A program made the translations under genes and the position numbers. This document shows, one piece after another, positions 1 to 5,553 of a stretch of 5,553 nucleotides of DNA. Within the stretch, counting starts at the first letter, position 1; every line of letters starts with the position of its first letter. The notes under the pieces were generated by a model. It was not told the origin of the DNA and searched no databases. It saw only the letters and a program-made list of their open reading frames with translations. Source of the DNA: Holophagaceae bacterium (GTDB lineage: Bacteria > Acidobacteriota > Holophagae > Holophagales > Holophagaceae); NCBI GenBank assembly GCA_003158505.1, contig PMJK01000046.1, positions 1 through 5,553 of the forward strand, written 5' to 3'.

Positions 1-1
1 C

Positions 2-712
2 CAACGAATCATCAGCCTGGTGCCCTCGGTCACGGAGCTGCTGGTCCAGTGGGGGCTGGCGGCCCAGCTCGTGGGACGGACGCGCTACTGCATCGAGCCC
101 CGCTGGATCCGCAATTCCGTGCCCACCGTGGGTGGGACCAAGGACCCCGACCTCGGCCGCATCCGCGACCTGGCGCCAGATCTGGTGATCCTGGAACACG
201 ATGAGAATCCGAAGGCGGTCGCCGAGGCGCTCACGGCCCTGGGCATCGCCTGGCTGGCGCTCGAGATCCGCACCGTGAAGGATTGCGTCGCGGCCCTGCG
301 CCTCCTCGGCGCGAAGCTCGGCGTGCCCCAGGTGGCCGAAGCCAGGGCCCAGGCGCTGGAAGTCTCCCTGAAGGGCCGTCGCCGCAAGGGCCCGCGCGCC
401 CTGGCCCTGATCTGGAAGGATCCCTGGATGAGCTCCGGCCCGGACACCTATGTCGGCGATCTGCTGCGTCAGGGGGGTCTCACGCCCATCGGCCCGGAGC
501 GCTATCCCACCCTGACGGACGCGGAACTGGAGGCCCTGGCACCCCGGATCATCCTCCTGCCCAGCGAGCCCTACCGCTTCAATGGCCGGCACCGGGCCGA
601 CCTGCAGAAGCGGTTCCCGGGCGCGGCTGTCCAACTCCTGGACGGGCAAGCCCTCACCTGGTACCTGAGCCGGACGGAGGAAGGCCTCGAGCTGATCCGA
701 TCCCTCAATTGA
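2..712 (+). CDS. BtuF-like helical-backbone metal/cobalamin receptor (5' partial)
   Basis: The frame is open from the left edge (codon at 2-4) to TGA at 710-712, giving 236 visible residues. The GTG at 20 is an internal Val: the six codons before it read QRIISL and complete the conserved opening strand RIISLVPSVTELL, so the true start lies left of the window, perhaps only a few codons away. Family landmarks (visible numbering) are GRTRYCIEP at 25-33, a VGGTKDPDLGRI-type segment near 43-54, PDLVI near 59-63, WKDPWMSSGPDTYVGDLL at 138-155, LPSEPYRF at 186-193 and a C-terminal DGQALTWYLSRTEEGL block at 214-229. These match the periplasmic-binding-protein fold of BtuF and the related 'helical backbone metal receptor' group, which bind cobalamin or iron chelates, usually for an ABC importer. 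No transporter genes are visible, and whether the protein has an export signal cannot be seen. Family call firm; ligand unknown. Confidence 0.85.
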   Translation, partial: QRIISLVPSVTELLVQWGLAAQLVGRTRYCIEPRWIRNSVPTVGGTKDPDLGRIRDLAPDLVILEHDENPKAVAEALTALGIAWLALEIRTVKDCVAALRLLGAKLGVPQVAEARAQALEVSLKGRRRKGPRALALIWKDPWMSSGPDTYVGDLLRQGGLTPIGPERYPTLTDAELEALAPRIILLPSEPYRFNGRHRADLQKRFPGAAVQLLDGQALTWYLSRTEEGLELIRSLN

Positions 713-2294
713 TGCGGCGGTCGCGTCCCTTCCATTCCTTGTCGCGCAGCAGATATTTCTGGATCTTGCCCGTAGAGGTCTTCGGCAGCCCTCCGAACTC
801 GATCTGACGGGGCACCTTGAAGGTGGCGAGCCGGGTCCGGCAGTGGTCGACCAATTCCTCGGCGGTGAGAGAGGCCCCGGGCTTGAGCGTGACGAAGGCC
901 TTGGGCACCTCGCCCCACTTCTCGTCGGGCACCGCGATCACTGCGCATTCCAGCACTGCGGGATGGGAGACCACCGCCTGTTCCACCTCGATGGTCGAGA
1001 TGTTCTCGCCGCCCGAAATGATGATGTCCTTCATCCGGTCACGGAGTTCGATGGACCCGTCCGCATGTTGCACGCCCAGGTCGCCCGAGTGGAACCACCC
1101 GCCGTGGAAGGCCCGGGCCGTCGCCTCCGGATCCTCGAAGTAGCCCGTCATCACGACGTTCCCCCGCATGACCACTTCACCCATGGTGGCGCCATCCCGG
1201 GGCACGTCGTTCATGTCCAGATCGACGATGCGGACTTCGCCAGCGCAGGGATTCGGGACGCCTTGGCGCGCGCTCAGCTTCGCCTGCTCCTCTGCCGGCA
1301 ACGCTCCCTGCCCGGGGTTTGGCACGTTGATGGTGAAGGGTCCGTACACTTCGGTGAGGCCATAGACGTGGTCCAGTTGGAAGTTCAGCTCGGCCATGCG
1401 GGCGATGAGCGTGGGCGAAGGCGGCGCCCCCGCGGTAAACAAACGCACCGGCCGCGCCAGCCTGTGGGCCGCCGGATCGGTCACGAGCATGGTGCAGACC
1501 GTGGGCGCCGCGCAGAAGTGGGTCACACCCTCGTCGAAGAGTTGCCAGGTGGGTCCGGGCTCGATGCGCGGGATGCAGATGCTCTCCGCGCCCACCGCCG
1601 CGAGCCCCCAGGTGAAGCACCAGCCGTTGCAGTGGAACATCGGCAGTGTCCAGAGGTAGCGGGACTCCCGCACCACCCGGTGATCGAGGATCATCGCCAG
1701 CGCATTCAGGTAGGCGCCCCGGTGGTGATAGACAACCCCCTTGGGCCGTCCCGTGGTCCCCGAGGTGTAGTTGATACTGATGGGCTCGTCCTCACTCGTC
1801 AGCCACGATTCAACGGGGGCATCCAAGCCGCGCGCGAGTAGGGCCTCGAAGTCCGGGCCGAGCACGACCCGCTGGATCGTGGGGGGGACCTCAGCAAGGA
1901 CCGCCAGCAATTCCGGTGACACGAAGACCTTGGTCGCCCCGCTGTGTTGGATGATGTAGGCGACTTCCCCCGGACTCAAGCGCGTGTTGATGGCCACCAG
2001 CACGCCCCCGGCGAGCGGAACGGCAAAATGGGCCAGCAGCAGGGGCTCCGAATTGAAGGCCAGGAAAGCCACCCGCTCGCCCTTCCTGAGGTCGTCGGCC
2101 CGCAGGGCCGAGGCGAACTTCCGGGCCCTCGAGCGGAACTCGCGCCAGGTGAAGCGCCGGTCGCCATCGGAAACGGCCGGCCACTCGGCGTACACCTCGC
2201 CCGCCCGCTCGAGGAGGTGGATGGGCGACAGTTCCTGGCGCTGGACCCGGAGTTCATTCGGGTGTTCCACGGATGGGCTCTTCACTGCGGGCAT
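705..2294 (-). CDS. AMP-forming acyl-CoA synthetase (fatty acid-CoA ligase family)
   Basis: Encodes 529 residues of the ANL superfamily, which activates a carboxylic acid with ATP to an acyl-adenylate and transfers it to CoA. Visible motifs: ATP-binding loop YTSGTTGRPKG at 176-186; FHCNGW at 220-225; adenine-binding YGLTE at 311-315; SGD at 403-405, whose Asp contacts the ribose; hinge RDRMKD at 418-423 followed by SGGENIS at 427-433; and the catalytic C-terminal Lys510 in PKTSTGK. Length is usual for the family and no core motif is missing. FHCNGW and the surrounding sequence resemble bacterial medium/long-chain ligases related to Thermus ttLC-FACS and plant AAE enzymes, so a fatty or aryl acid is likely, but the substrate cannot be read. 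The frame stays open 157 codons further upstream, across the divergent gene. I chose ATG 2292-2294 because AAGGAA (2301-2306 on this strand) lies 6 nt before it and family similarity begins just after. No signal peptide; cytoplasmic. It is convergent with, and overlaps by 8 bp, the receptor gene. Confidence 0.93.
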   Translation of the reverse strand: MPAVKSPSVEHPNELRVQRQELSPIHLLERAGEVYAEWPAVSDGDRRFTWREFRSRARKFASALRADDLRKGERVAFLAFNSEPLLLAHFAVPLAGGVLVAINTRLSPGEVAYIIQHSGATKVFVSPELLAVLAEVPPTIQRVVLGPDFEALLARGLDAPVESWLTSEDEPISINYTSGTTGRPKGVVYHHRGAYLNALAMILDHRVVRESRYLWTLPMFHCNGWCFTWGLAAVGAESICIPRIEPGPTWQLFDEGVTHFCAAPTVCTMLVTDPAAHRLARPVRLFTAGAPPSPTLIARMAELNFQLDHVYGLTEVYGPFTINVPNPGQGALPAEEQAKLSARQGVPNPCAGEVRIVDLDMNDVPRDGATMGEVVMRGNVVMTGYFEDPEATARAFHGGWFHSGDLGVQHADGSIELRDRMKDIIISGGENISTIEVEQAVVSHPAVLECAVIAVPDEKWGEVPKAFVTLKPGASLTAEELVDHCRTRLATFKVPRQIEFGGLPKTSTGKIQKYLLRDKEWKGRDRRIN

Positions 2295-2473
2295 CTGAAG
2301 TTCCTTACGCCAGGGCCGCCCCAGGGTGCGGGGTGTCCTCGAGTTGCAGGGGGATGGGTTGAAGAACCATGCCACATTCCCGCGGAATTCCCGAGACCAA
2401 ACCCGCGACCCCCTGGGAAGCCCTCGCGTGTTGAGGTAATCTGTGCGTCTTGGCCCATGGCCGGGAGGTTGGT
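2295..2473. promoter_or_regulatory. Divergent intergenic region between the acyl-CoA synthetase and TlpA-like genes
   Basis: These 179 bp separate two divergent start codons and must hold the promoters of both genes unless these start inside neighbours. I see the two ribosome binding sites at its edges (AAGGAA on the minus strand at 2301-2306, GGGAGG on the plus strand at 2463-2468). There is also a pair of direct repeats ATTCCCG at 2376-2382 and 2387-2393, period 11 bp, close to one helical turn. I could not find a convincing -35/-10 pair on either strand, so the promoter assignment rests on gene arrangement only. Confidence 0.45.
2463..2468 (+). promoter_or_regulatory. Ribosome binding site that decides the TlpA-like start
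   Basis: GGGAGG lies 5 nt before ATG 2474-2476. An in-frame TTG at 2450 would add eight residues (MAHGREVG), but its nearest purine stretch, GAGG at 2433-2436, is 13 nt away and so is poorly placed. This favours the ATG. Confidence 0.7.
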
Positions 2474-3514
2474 ATGCCCTTGCCCCTGATCTGCCTGATG
2501 ACCGCCCTGCCCACGCTGCAGGCGCCGGTCCCGAAAAATGATGCCCAGGCTGTGCTCGACGCTGCCCGGGCCAAGGCCAAGTCAGTGATGGAAGCCCGCA
2601 CGGCCCACATCCAGGCCGGCAGGAACACCAAAGACTTCCATGGGGATTGTGCGAAGGAACTGGCCAATCTGGATGCCCGCCTGGCGACCGAAAAGCGTCC
2701 CGATGTCCATCAGGCTCTGCTGGTGAGCAAGCTGTACCACCTGCAGTTGGCCAAGCTAGATCCACCGCCCCCCTTCCTGGACCTCATCCGAAAGGACGTG
2801 CCGCCTACGGCCGCCGTCTGGAGTCTGGAGCCCTCGCTGATCCTGCAACTGGCCGACGAGCAGGCGCCCGGTTGGGGGTCCTATGTGGCCCAGGCCCGCG
2901 CCCAGCATGCCGACCCCGCCATCCGGAGCCTCCTGCTCTTCGAGTTCTTCTGGGACCGCCTGGATGCGAAGGACGAAGCCGCCTGGAGGCCCGCCTACGA
3001 CACCCTGCAGTCGGAGTTCGGGACCACGCACCAGGCCAAGCAGGCGAAGGATGTTCTCGAGAGCCAGCGGAAGACCGCCATCGGCCTGCCGGCCCCCGCC
3101 TTCAACCTCCAGACCCTGGGTGATGCGAAGACGACCTATACGCTGGACAGCTTCAAGGGCAGGTACCTGCTCATCGACTTCTGGGCCACCTGGTGCCCCC
3201 CCTGCCGCGCCGAGATGCCCTCCATCCATGCCGCCTGGGCCAAGTTCAAGGCCAAGCCCTTCGACATCCTGTCCCTTTCCTTCGACCGCAAGGTCGAGCA
3301 CATCGCCCCCTTCCGGGCCCAGGCCGCCACACCCATGCCCTGGAAGCATGCCTTCATCGAAGGCGGCTTCCAAAACCCCGTGGCCGAGGCTTACGGCGTG
3401 AAGGGCATCCCCAAGCCCCTGCTCATCGGGCCTGACGGAAGCATCGTGGCCAGTGGCGGCGATCTGCGGGGCGAGAAACTGGAACGGACCCTGGCTAAGT
3501 TCTTGGGGAATTGA
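2474..3514 (+). CDS. Exported TlpA/ResA-family thioredoxin-fold protein with helical N-terminal domain
   Basis: Encodes 346 residues. A short hydrophobic leader (residues 1-17, ending LQA) suggests Sec export; it has no basic residue in its n-region and no lipobox. Residues about 20-200 form a mostly helical, charged region with one Cys (C59) that I do not recognise. Residues about 203-346 are a thioredoxin-like domain of the TlpA/ResA/peroxiredoxin-like type: entry motif IGLPAPAF at 203-210, FWATWCPPC at 236-244 with redox cysteines C241 and C244, and the cis-proline at P313 in VKGIPKPLLIGPDG. In ResA and TlpA the reduced cysteines reduce other periplasmic thiols, for example apocytochrome c or copper-site proteins. 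A dsbD gene lies convergently downstream and is the obvious electron donor (inference). The Lys-Pro after the cis-Pro is not the Thr-Thr or Thr-Phe I would expect. Start chosen by GGGAGG 5 nt upstream. Fold call firm; specific target unknown. Confidence 0.9.
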   Translation: MPLPLICLMTALPTLQAPVPKNDAQAVLDAARAKAKSVMEARTAHIQAGRNTKDFHGDCAKELANLDARLATEKRPDVHQALLVSKLYHLQLAKLDPPPPFLDLIRKDVPPTAAVWSLEPSLILQLADEQAPGWGSYVAQARAQHADPAIRSLLLFEFFWDRLDAKDEAAWRPAYDTLQSEFGTTHQAKQAKDVLESQRKTAIGLPAPAFNLQTLGDAKTTYTLDSFKGRYLLIDFWATWCPPCRAEMPSIHAAWAKFKAKPFDILSLSFDRKVEHIAPFRAQAATPMPWKHAFIEGGFQNPVAEAYGVKGIPKPLLIGPDGSIVASGGDLRGEKLERTLAKFLGN

Positions 3515-3553
3515 CGTTGTTTCGGCGGAATCCGCTGCGCGAATTCCGTTAGG

Positions 3554-3590
3554 AACAGGGCCCGCATCCGCGGGCCCTGTTTATTTGCCT
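3554..3590. terminator. Strong, probably bidirectional intrinsic terminator
   Basis: Perfect 12-bp stem: left arm AACAGGGCCCGC (3554-3565), loop ATCC (3566-3569), right arm GCGGGCCCTGTT (3570-3581). On the plus strand it is followed by TTATTTG, giving a T-rich tail suitable for ending the TlpA-like transcript 39 nt after its stop. On the minus strand the hairpin begins directly at the dsbD stop codon (TAA, 3583-3581) but is followed by CCTAACGG, so the U-tract there is poor. It is therefore clearest as the TlpA-like gene's terminator and plausible as shared. A weaker inverted repeat, CGGAAT (3526-3531) with ATTCCG (3543-3548), lies just before it. Confidence 0.85.
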
Positions 3591-5323
3591 GCAAGCCAGG
3601 TCCGCATCGTTTCAGGTTTCTGGAAGCCCAGGATGCGGCGCAATTCTCGGCCCTCGGTGTCCAGCAGGAGCACCGTCGGATAGCTGCGGATCTGCAGCTT
3701 GGTGGCCAGGTCCTTCCGCCGGGCATCGGTGTCGATGCGGATGGGCACGGCGTTCTGGGCGATCCACTGCTTCACGGATGTCTCGGGCCAGGTCTTCTCG
3801 TCCAGTTCCTTGCACTGGGCGCACCAGTCCGCGTAGATGTCCACCAGCACGAGCTTGTGCTCAGCCTTGGCCCTGGCAAGGGCTCCCTCGAGATCCTGCT
3901 CCAGCCAGCCAGCATGTTCATCTTTCGCGGCCGCCGTGGTACCACCTTTCGGCAGGAGCTCCACCCCCAGGAATGACTCCACGGATTTAAAGCCCAGCAG
4001 AACGCCCAAGGCCAGCAGCAGGATGGCAAGGCCCTTCCGCAGTTGGCCCACCAGACCCTCCGCAGGTTCAAACACGCCAAAGACCGCCGCGCCCACCACC
4101 GTGACAAGCGCCCACATGCCGAAGTTCGCCCAGGCAGGCACGATGAGCCGCACGTTCCAGGCCGCAAAGCCCAGCACCACCAGACCCATGACGTGCTTGA
4201 AGCGGGTGAGCCAGTGCCCGCTCTTCGGGAGTGCGGCATTGAAGGTGCCCACGGCGATGAACAGCACACCCATTCCCAAGGCGAACACGAAGAGCTGCAG
4301 GGCGCCTGATATGACTCCCTGATGCTGAGCAATATTGACCAGCACCGTGCCCACAAATGGTCCCACGCAAGGGGCGGCGAGAGGCCCAAGCACCAGTCCC
4401 ATGATGAATGCGCCACCGAACCCGTTCCGGGGGCCACTGCCTTGCAATTTTGTCGCGAGGCCCGCTGGGAGTGCGATCTCGTAGGCACCGAATAGGGACA
4501 GAGCAAAGGCCGCGAAGAGAAGTGACACGGGGATGAGGAAGGCGGGTTTTTGAACAGCGGCACCGAAGGCCGCACCACTCAGCCCTGCAAAGATCCCCAA
4601 GGTGGTATAGGTAACCGCCATGCCTAGGACGAGCGTGAGGGAGAGCAGGAAACCCTTCATCCTTCCGCTGCCCTTGGCCCCCACGATGGCCATGGTGATG
4701 GGGATCATCGGGTAGACGCAGGGGGTGAGGCTTGCGGCGAGCCCGTAGCCGAAGGCCACCAACAGAGCCCAGAGAAAACCTGAGTCGGAAGAGACCGGCG
4801 GGGAGAGGGGTGAAGTTCTGTTTACCGCAACAGAAGTGACAGGTGCTTCGACCTTCGGCGCCTCCACCGCCTTTTCTACCGGCAAAACCGCAGGTTTTGC
4901 CGCAGGCACAGCCACGGGAATCTCACTCGCCTTCACTTCTAGCGAGCGTGTGGTCGGCGGATAGCAGACGCCGCCTTCGCCCTCGGTGCAGGGCTGGTAG
5001 GTCACCTGCAGCGTCACCGTGCCGCTGAGGCCTTCGCCGCTCATGGGCACCCTCACCGAGCCGTGCCAGATGCCATCGCCAAGCTCGTCCTTCGCCGTCG
5101 TAGGCGGCAGCTTGCCCATCTTCAGGGTGCCCAGGCCCGCCTTCTTCCCGATATCCATGAAGGAGGCCTTCAGGTGGGCACCCACCGGAACGGTCACCAC
5201 CACGGCACCCTTCTCGAAACGCAGAGGGACGTCTTTCACGGGGTCGAAGGAGGGATCCGCCCGCTGGGCCCAGGCCGTCACCGCGAGACTCAGGCTCAGG
5301 AAATACGGGGTGAGGGCACGCAT
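3581..5323 (-). CDS. dsbD: Thiol:disulfide interchange protein DsbD (transmembrane electron transporter)
   Basis: Encodes 580 residues, close to the E. coli length of about 565, with all three modules. A signal peptide (about 1-19, ending AWA) leads to the periplasmic alpha domain, whose cysteine pair is C112 and C120 in YQPCTEGEGGVCYPP. A Pro/Ala/Val-rich linker (about 137-180) follows. The membrane module (about 183-447) appears to have eight helices; C202 in LTPCVYPMIPIT and C319 in LAAPCVGPF are the conserved membrane cysteines of the CcdA/DsbD family. The C-terminal periplasmic gamma domain is thioredoxin-like, with WCAQC at 500-504 and the cis-proline P549 in SYPT. In the family, electrons pass from cytoplasmic thioredoxin to the membrane pair, then to gamma, then alpha, then to periplasmic acceptors. 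The start ATG (5321-5323) has GGAG 5 nt upstream on this strand. It is convergent with the TlpA-like gene, a likely acceptor, and divergent from the HD-domain gene. No redox residue is missing. Confidence 0.96.
   Translation of the reverse strand: MRALTPYFLSLSLAVTAWAQRADPSFDPVKDVPLRFEKGAVVVTVPVGAHLKASFMDIGKKAGLGTLKMGKLPPTTAKDELGDGIWHGSVRVPMSGEGLSGTVTLQVTYQPCTEGEGGVCYPPTTRSLEVKASEIPVAVPAAKPAVLPVEKAVEAPKVEAPVTSVAVNRTSPLSPPVSSDSGFLWALLVAFGYGLAASLTPCVYPMIPITMAIVGAKGSGRMKGFLLSLTLVLGMAVTYTTLGIFAGLSGAAFGAAVQKPAFLIPVSLLFAAFALSLFGAYEIALPAGLATKLQGSGPRNGFGGAFIMGLVLGPLAAPCVGPFVGTVLVNIAQHQGVISGALQLFVFALGMGVLFIAVGTFNAALPKSGHWLTRFKHVMGLVVLGFAAWNVRLIVPAWANFGMWALVTVVGAAVFGVFEPAEGLVGQLRKGLAILLLALGVLLGFKSVESFLGVELLPKGGTTAAAKDEHAGWLEQDLEGALARAKAEHKLVLVDIYADWCAQCKELDEKTWPETSVKQWIAQNAVPIRIDTDARRKDLATKLQIRSYPTVLLLDTEGRELRRILGFQKPETMRTWLAGK
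4880..4902. repeat. Perfect inverted repeat inside the dsbD linker
   Basis: Arms CGGCAAAACC (4880-4889) and GGTTTTGCCG (4893-4902) are exact reverse complements separated by the trinucleotide GCA. The repeat lies in the stretch encoding the Ala/Pro/Val linker between the alpha domain and the first membrane helix of DsbD, where sequence is little constrained. It has no following T-tract on either strand, so it does not look like an intrinsic terminator. It could fold in the dsbD mRNA or as a DNA cruciform, or be one copy of a dispersed small palindrome. Confidence 0.7.
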
Positions 5324-5394
5324 GGAGACTCCGGGCCGGAAACGTTCACTTTAACCCACGACGAACCATGAATCCTTTCCGCTAGCCTGGATCG
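5324..5394. promoter_or_regulatory. Short divergent intergenic region between dsbD and the HD-domain gene
   Basis: Only 71 bp separate the two divergent start codons, so promoters for both genes should be packed or overlapping here. The dsbD ribosome binding site, GGAG on the minus strand at 5329-5332, is clear. The HD-domain gene has only a weak candidate (TGGAT just before ATCGATG). A plus-strand TTCACT (5345-5350), 17 nt, ATGAAT (5368-5373) arrangement is a poor sigma-70 match and I do not call it as a promoter. Confidence 0.4.
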
Positions 5395-5553
5395 ATGGAT
5401 CAGGCCTTCCCCTTCCCATGGTTCGAGTCGCTGCTGGCGCGGCTCCGCGAGCACCTCTCGTCGGAACCCTTTCCTCGGGACGCAGCCCATGATCTGGGGC
5501 ACATCCTGCGGGTGGCGCGGCTGGCTTTGCGCCTGGCCCGCGAGGAAGGCGCG
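5395..5553 (+). CDS. HD-domain phosphohydrolase-like protein (3' partial)
   Basis: An ATG at 5395 opens a frame that runs without a stop to the window end, 53 codons, so the gene is cut on its right side. Residues 29-53 read DAAHDLGHILRVARLALRLAREEGA, which fits the start of an HD domain of the YedJ-like kind: a His (H36) followed by a xxRV helix and an ALRLA..EGA helix. In that family this His is the first metal ligand and the HD pair lies about 30 residues further on, outside the window. Such proteins are metal-dependent phosphohydrolases, often of unknown substrate. An in-frame ATG at 5368 is closed by TAG after five codons, so 5395 is the earliest usable start; its ribosome binding site is weak. 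The gene is divergent from dsbD by 71 bp; no functional link is evident. Confidence 0.75.
   Translation, partial: MDQAFPFPWFESLLARLREHLSSEPFPRDAAHDLGHILRVARLALRLAREEGA

Noticed and set aside
20..22. GTG as the start codon of the receptor gene
   Set aside because: Codons at 2-19 encode the conserved beginning of the first strand (RIISL), so the gene continues left of the window.
843..1841. A 332-codon open frame on the + strand opposite the acyl-CoA synthetase
   Set aside because: Its translation is His/Arg/Gly-rich without a recognisable motif. The opposite frame holds every catalytic motif of the synthetase, so this is a GC-driven shadow.
2384..2391. Palindrome GGAATTCC as an operator
   Set aside because: An 8-bp palindrome containing an EcoRI site; too short and common to call without conservation evidence.
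2295..2765. A 157-codon in-frame N-terminal extension of the acyl-CoA synthetase
   Set aside because: It runs antisense through the divergent TlpA-like gene, is rich in Pro, Gly, Arg and Ser with no domain, and a good ribosome binding site marks the ATG at 2294. The protein from there already has full family length.
2756..3373. A 205-codon open frame on the - strand opposite the TlpA-like gene
   Set aside because: Low-complexity Gly/Glu/Leu composition typical of antisense translation of GC-rich coding DNA, and it lies across the WCPPC-encoding region.
3772..4578. A 268-codon - strand frame overlapping dsbD in another phase
   Set aside because: Trp/Ser/Cys-rich out-of-frame reading of membrane-helix codons; the dsbD frame is unambiguous.
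5345..5373. Sigma-70-like promoter TTCACT, 17 nt, ATGAAT for the HD-domain gene
   Set aside because: Only four and three of six bases match the consensus boxes, within the range expected by chance in a 71-bp region.

Overview
This is a GC-rich bacterial window with strong G/C preference at third codon positions and long accidental open frames on the strands opposite real genes. A full-length DsbD and a secreted TlpA/ResA-type thioredoxin point to a Gram-negative (diderm) organism with an active periplasmic thiol-reduction pathway. The overall style would fit Acidobacteriota (Holophagae) or a delta-proteobacterial-like lineage, but that is an impression; there is no rRNA or other marker here to settle it.

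Layout from left to right: (1) the 3' part of a BtuF-like helical-backbone metal/cobalamin receptor on the + strand; (2) a complete AMP-forming acyl-CoA synthetase on the - strand, whose stop codon overlaps the stop of gene 1 inside an 8-bp palindrome; (3) a 179-bp divergent intergenic region; (4) a complete exported thioredoxin-fold protein of the TlpA/ResA type on the + strand, with an unrecognised helical N-terminal domain; (5) a 66-bp convergent gap holding a strong hairpin that probably terminates both flanking genes; (6) a complete three-module dsbD on the - strand; (7) a 71-bp divergent gap; (8) the first 53 codons of an HD-domain phosphohydrolase-like gene on the + strand, cut by the window end.

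No two genes form a same-strand operon: orientation alternates +, -, +, -, +. The one clear functional link is between the TlpA-like protein and DsbD. DsbD carries electrons from cytoplasmic thioredoxin across the inner membrane to periplasmic thioredoxin-like proteins, and a WCPPC-containing TlpA/ResA protein is a typical acceptor. That this particular pair are partners is inference from family and adjacency.

I see no mobile element, CRISPR array, tRNA, rRNA or recognisable defence or biosynthetic system. The content is mostly ordinary housekeeping and accessory metabolism. The points most worth a second look are a perfect 10-bp-arm inverted repeat inside the dsbD linker, the unassigned N-terminal domain of the TlpA-like protein, the palindromic double stop, and the shared terminator.
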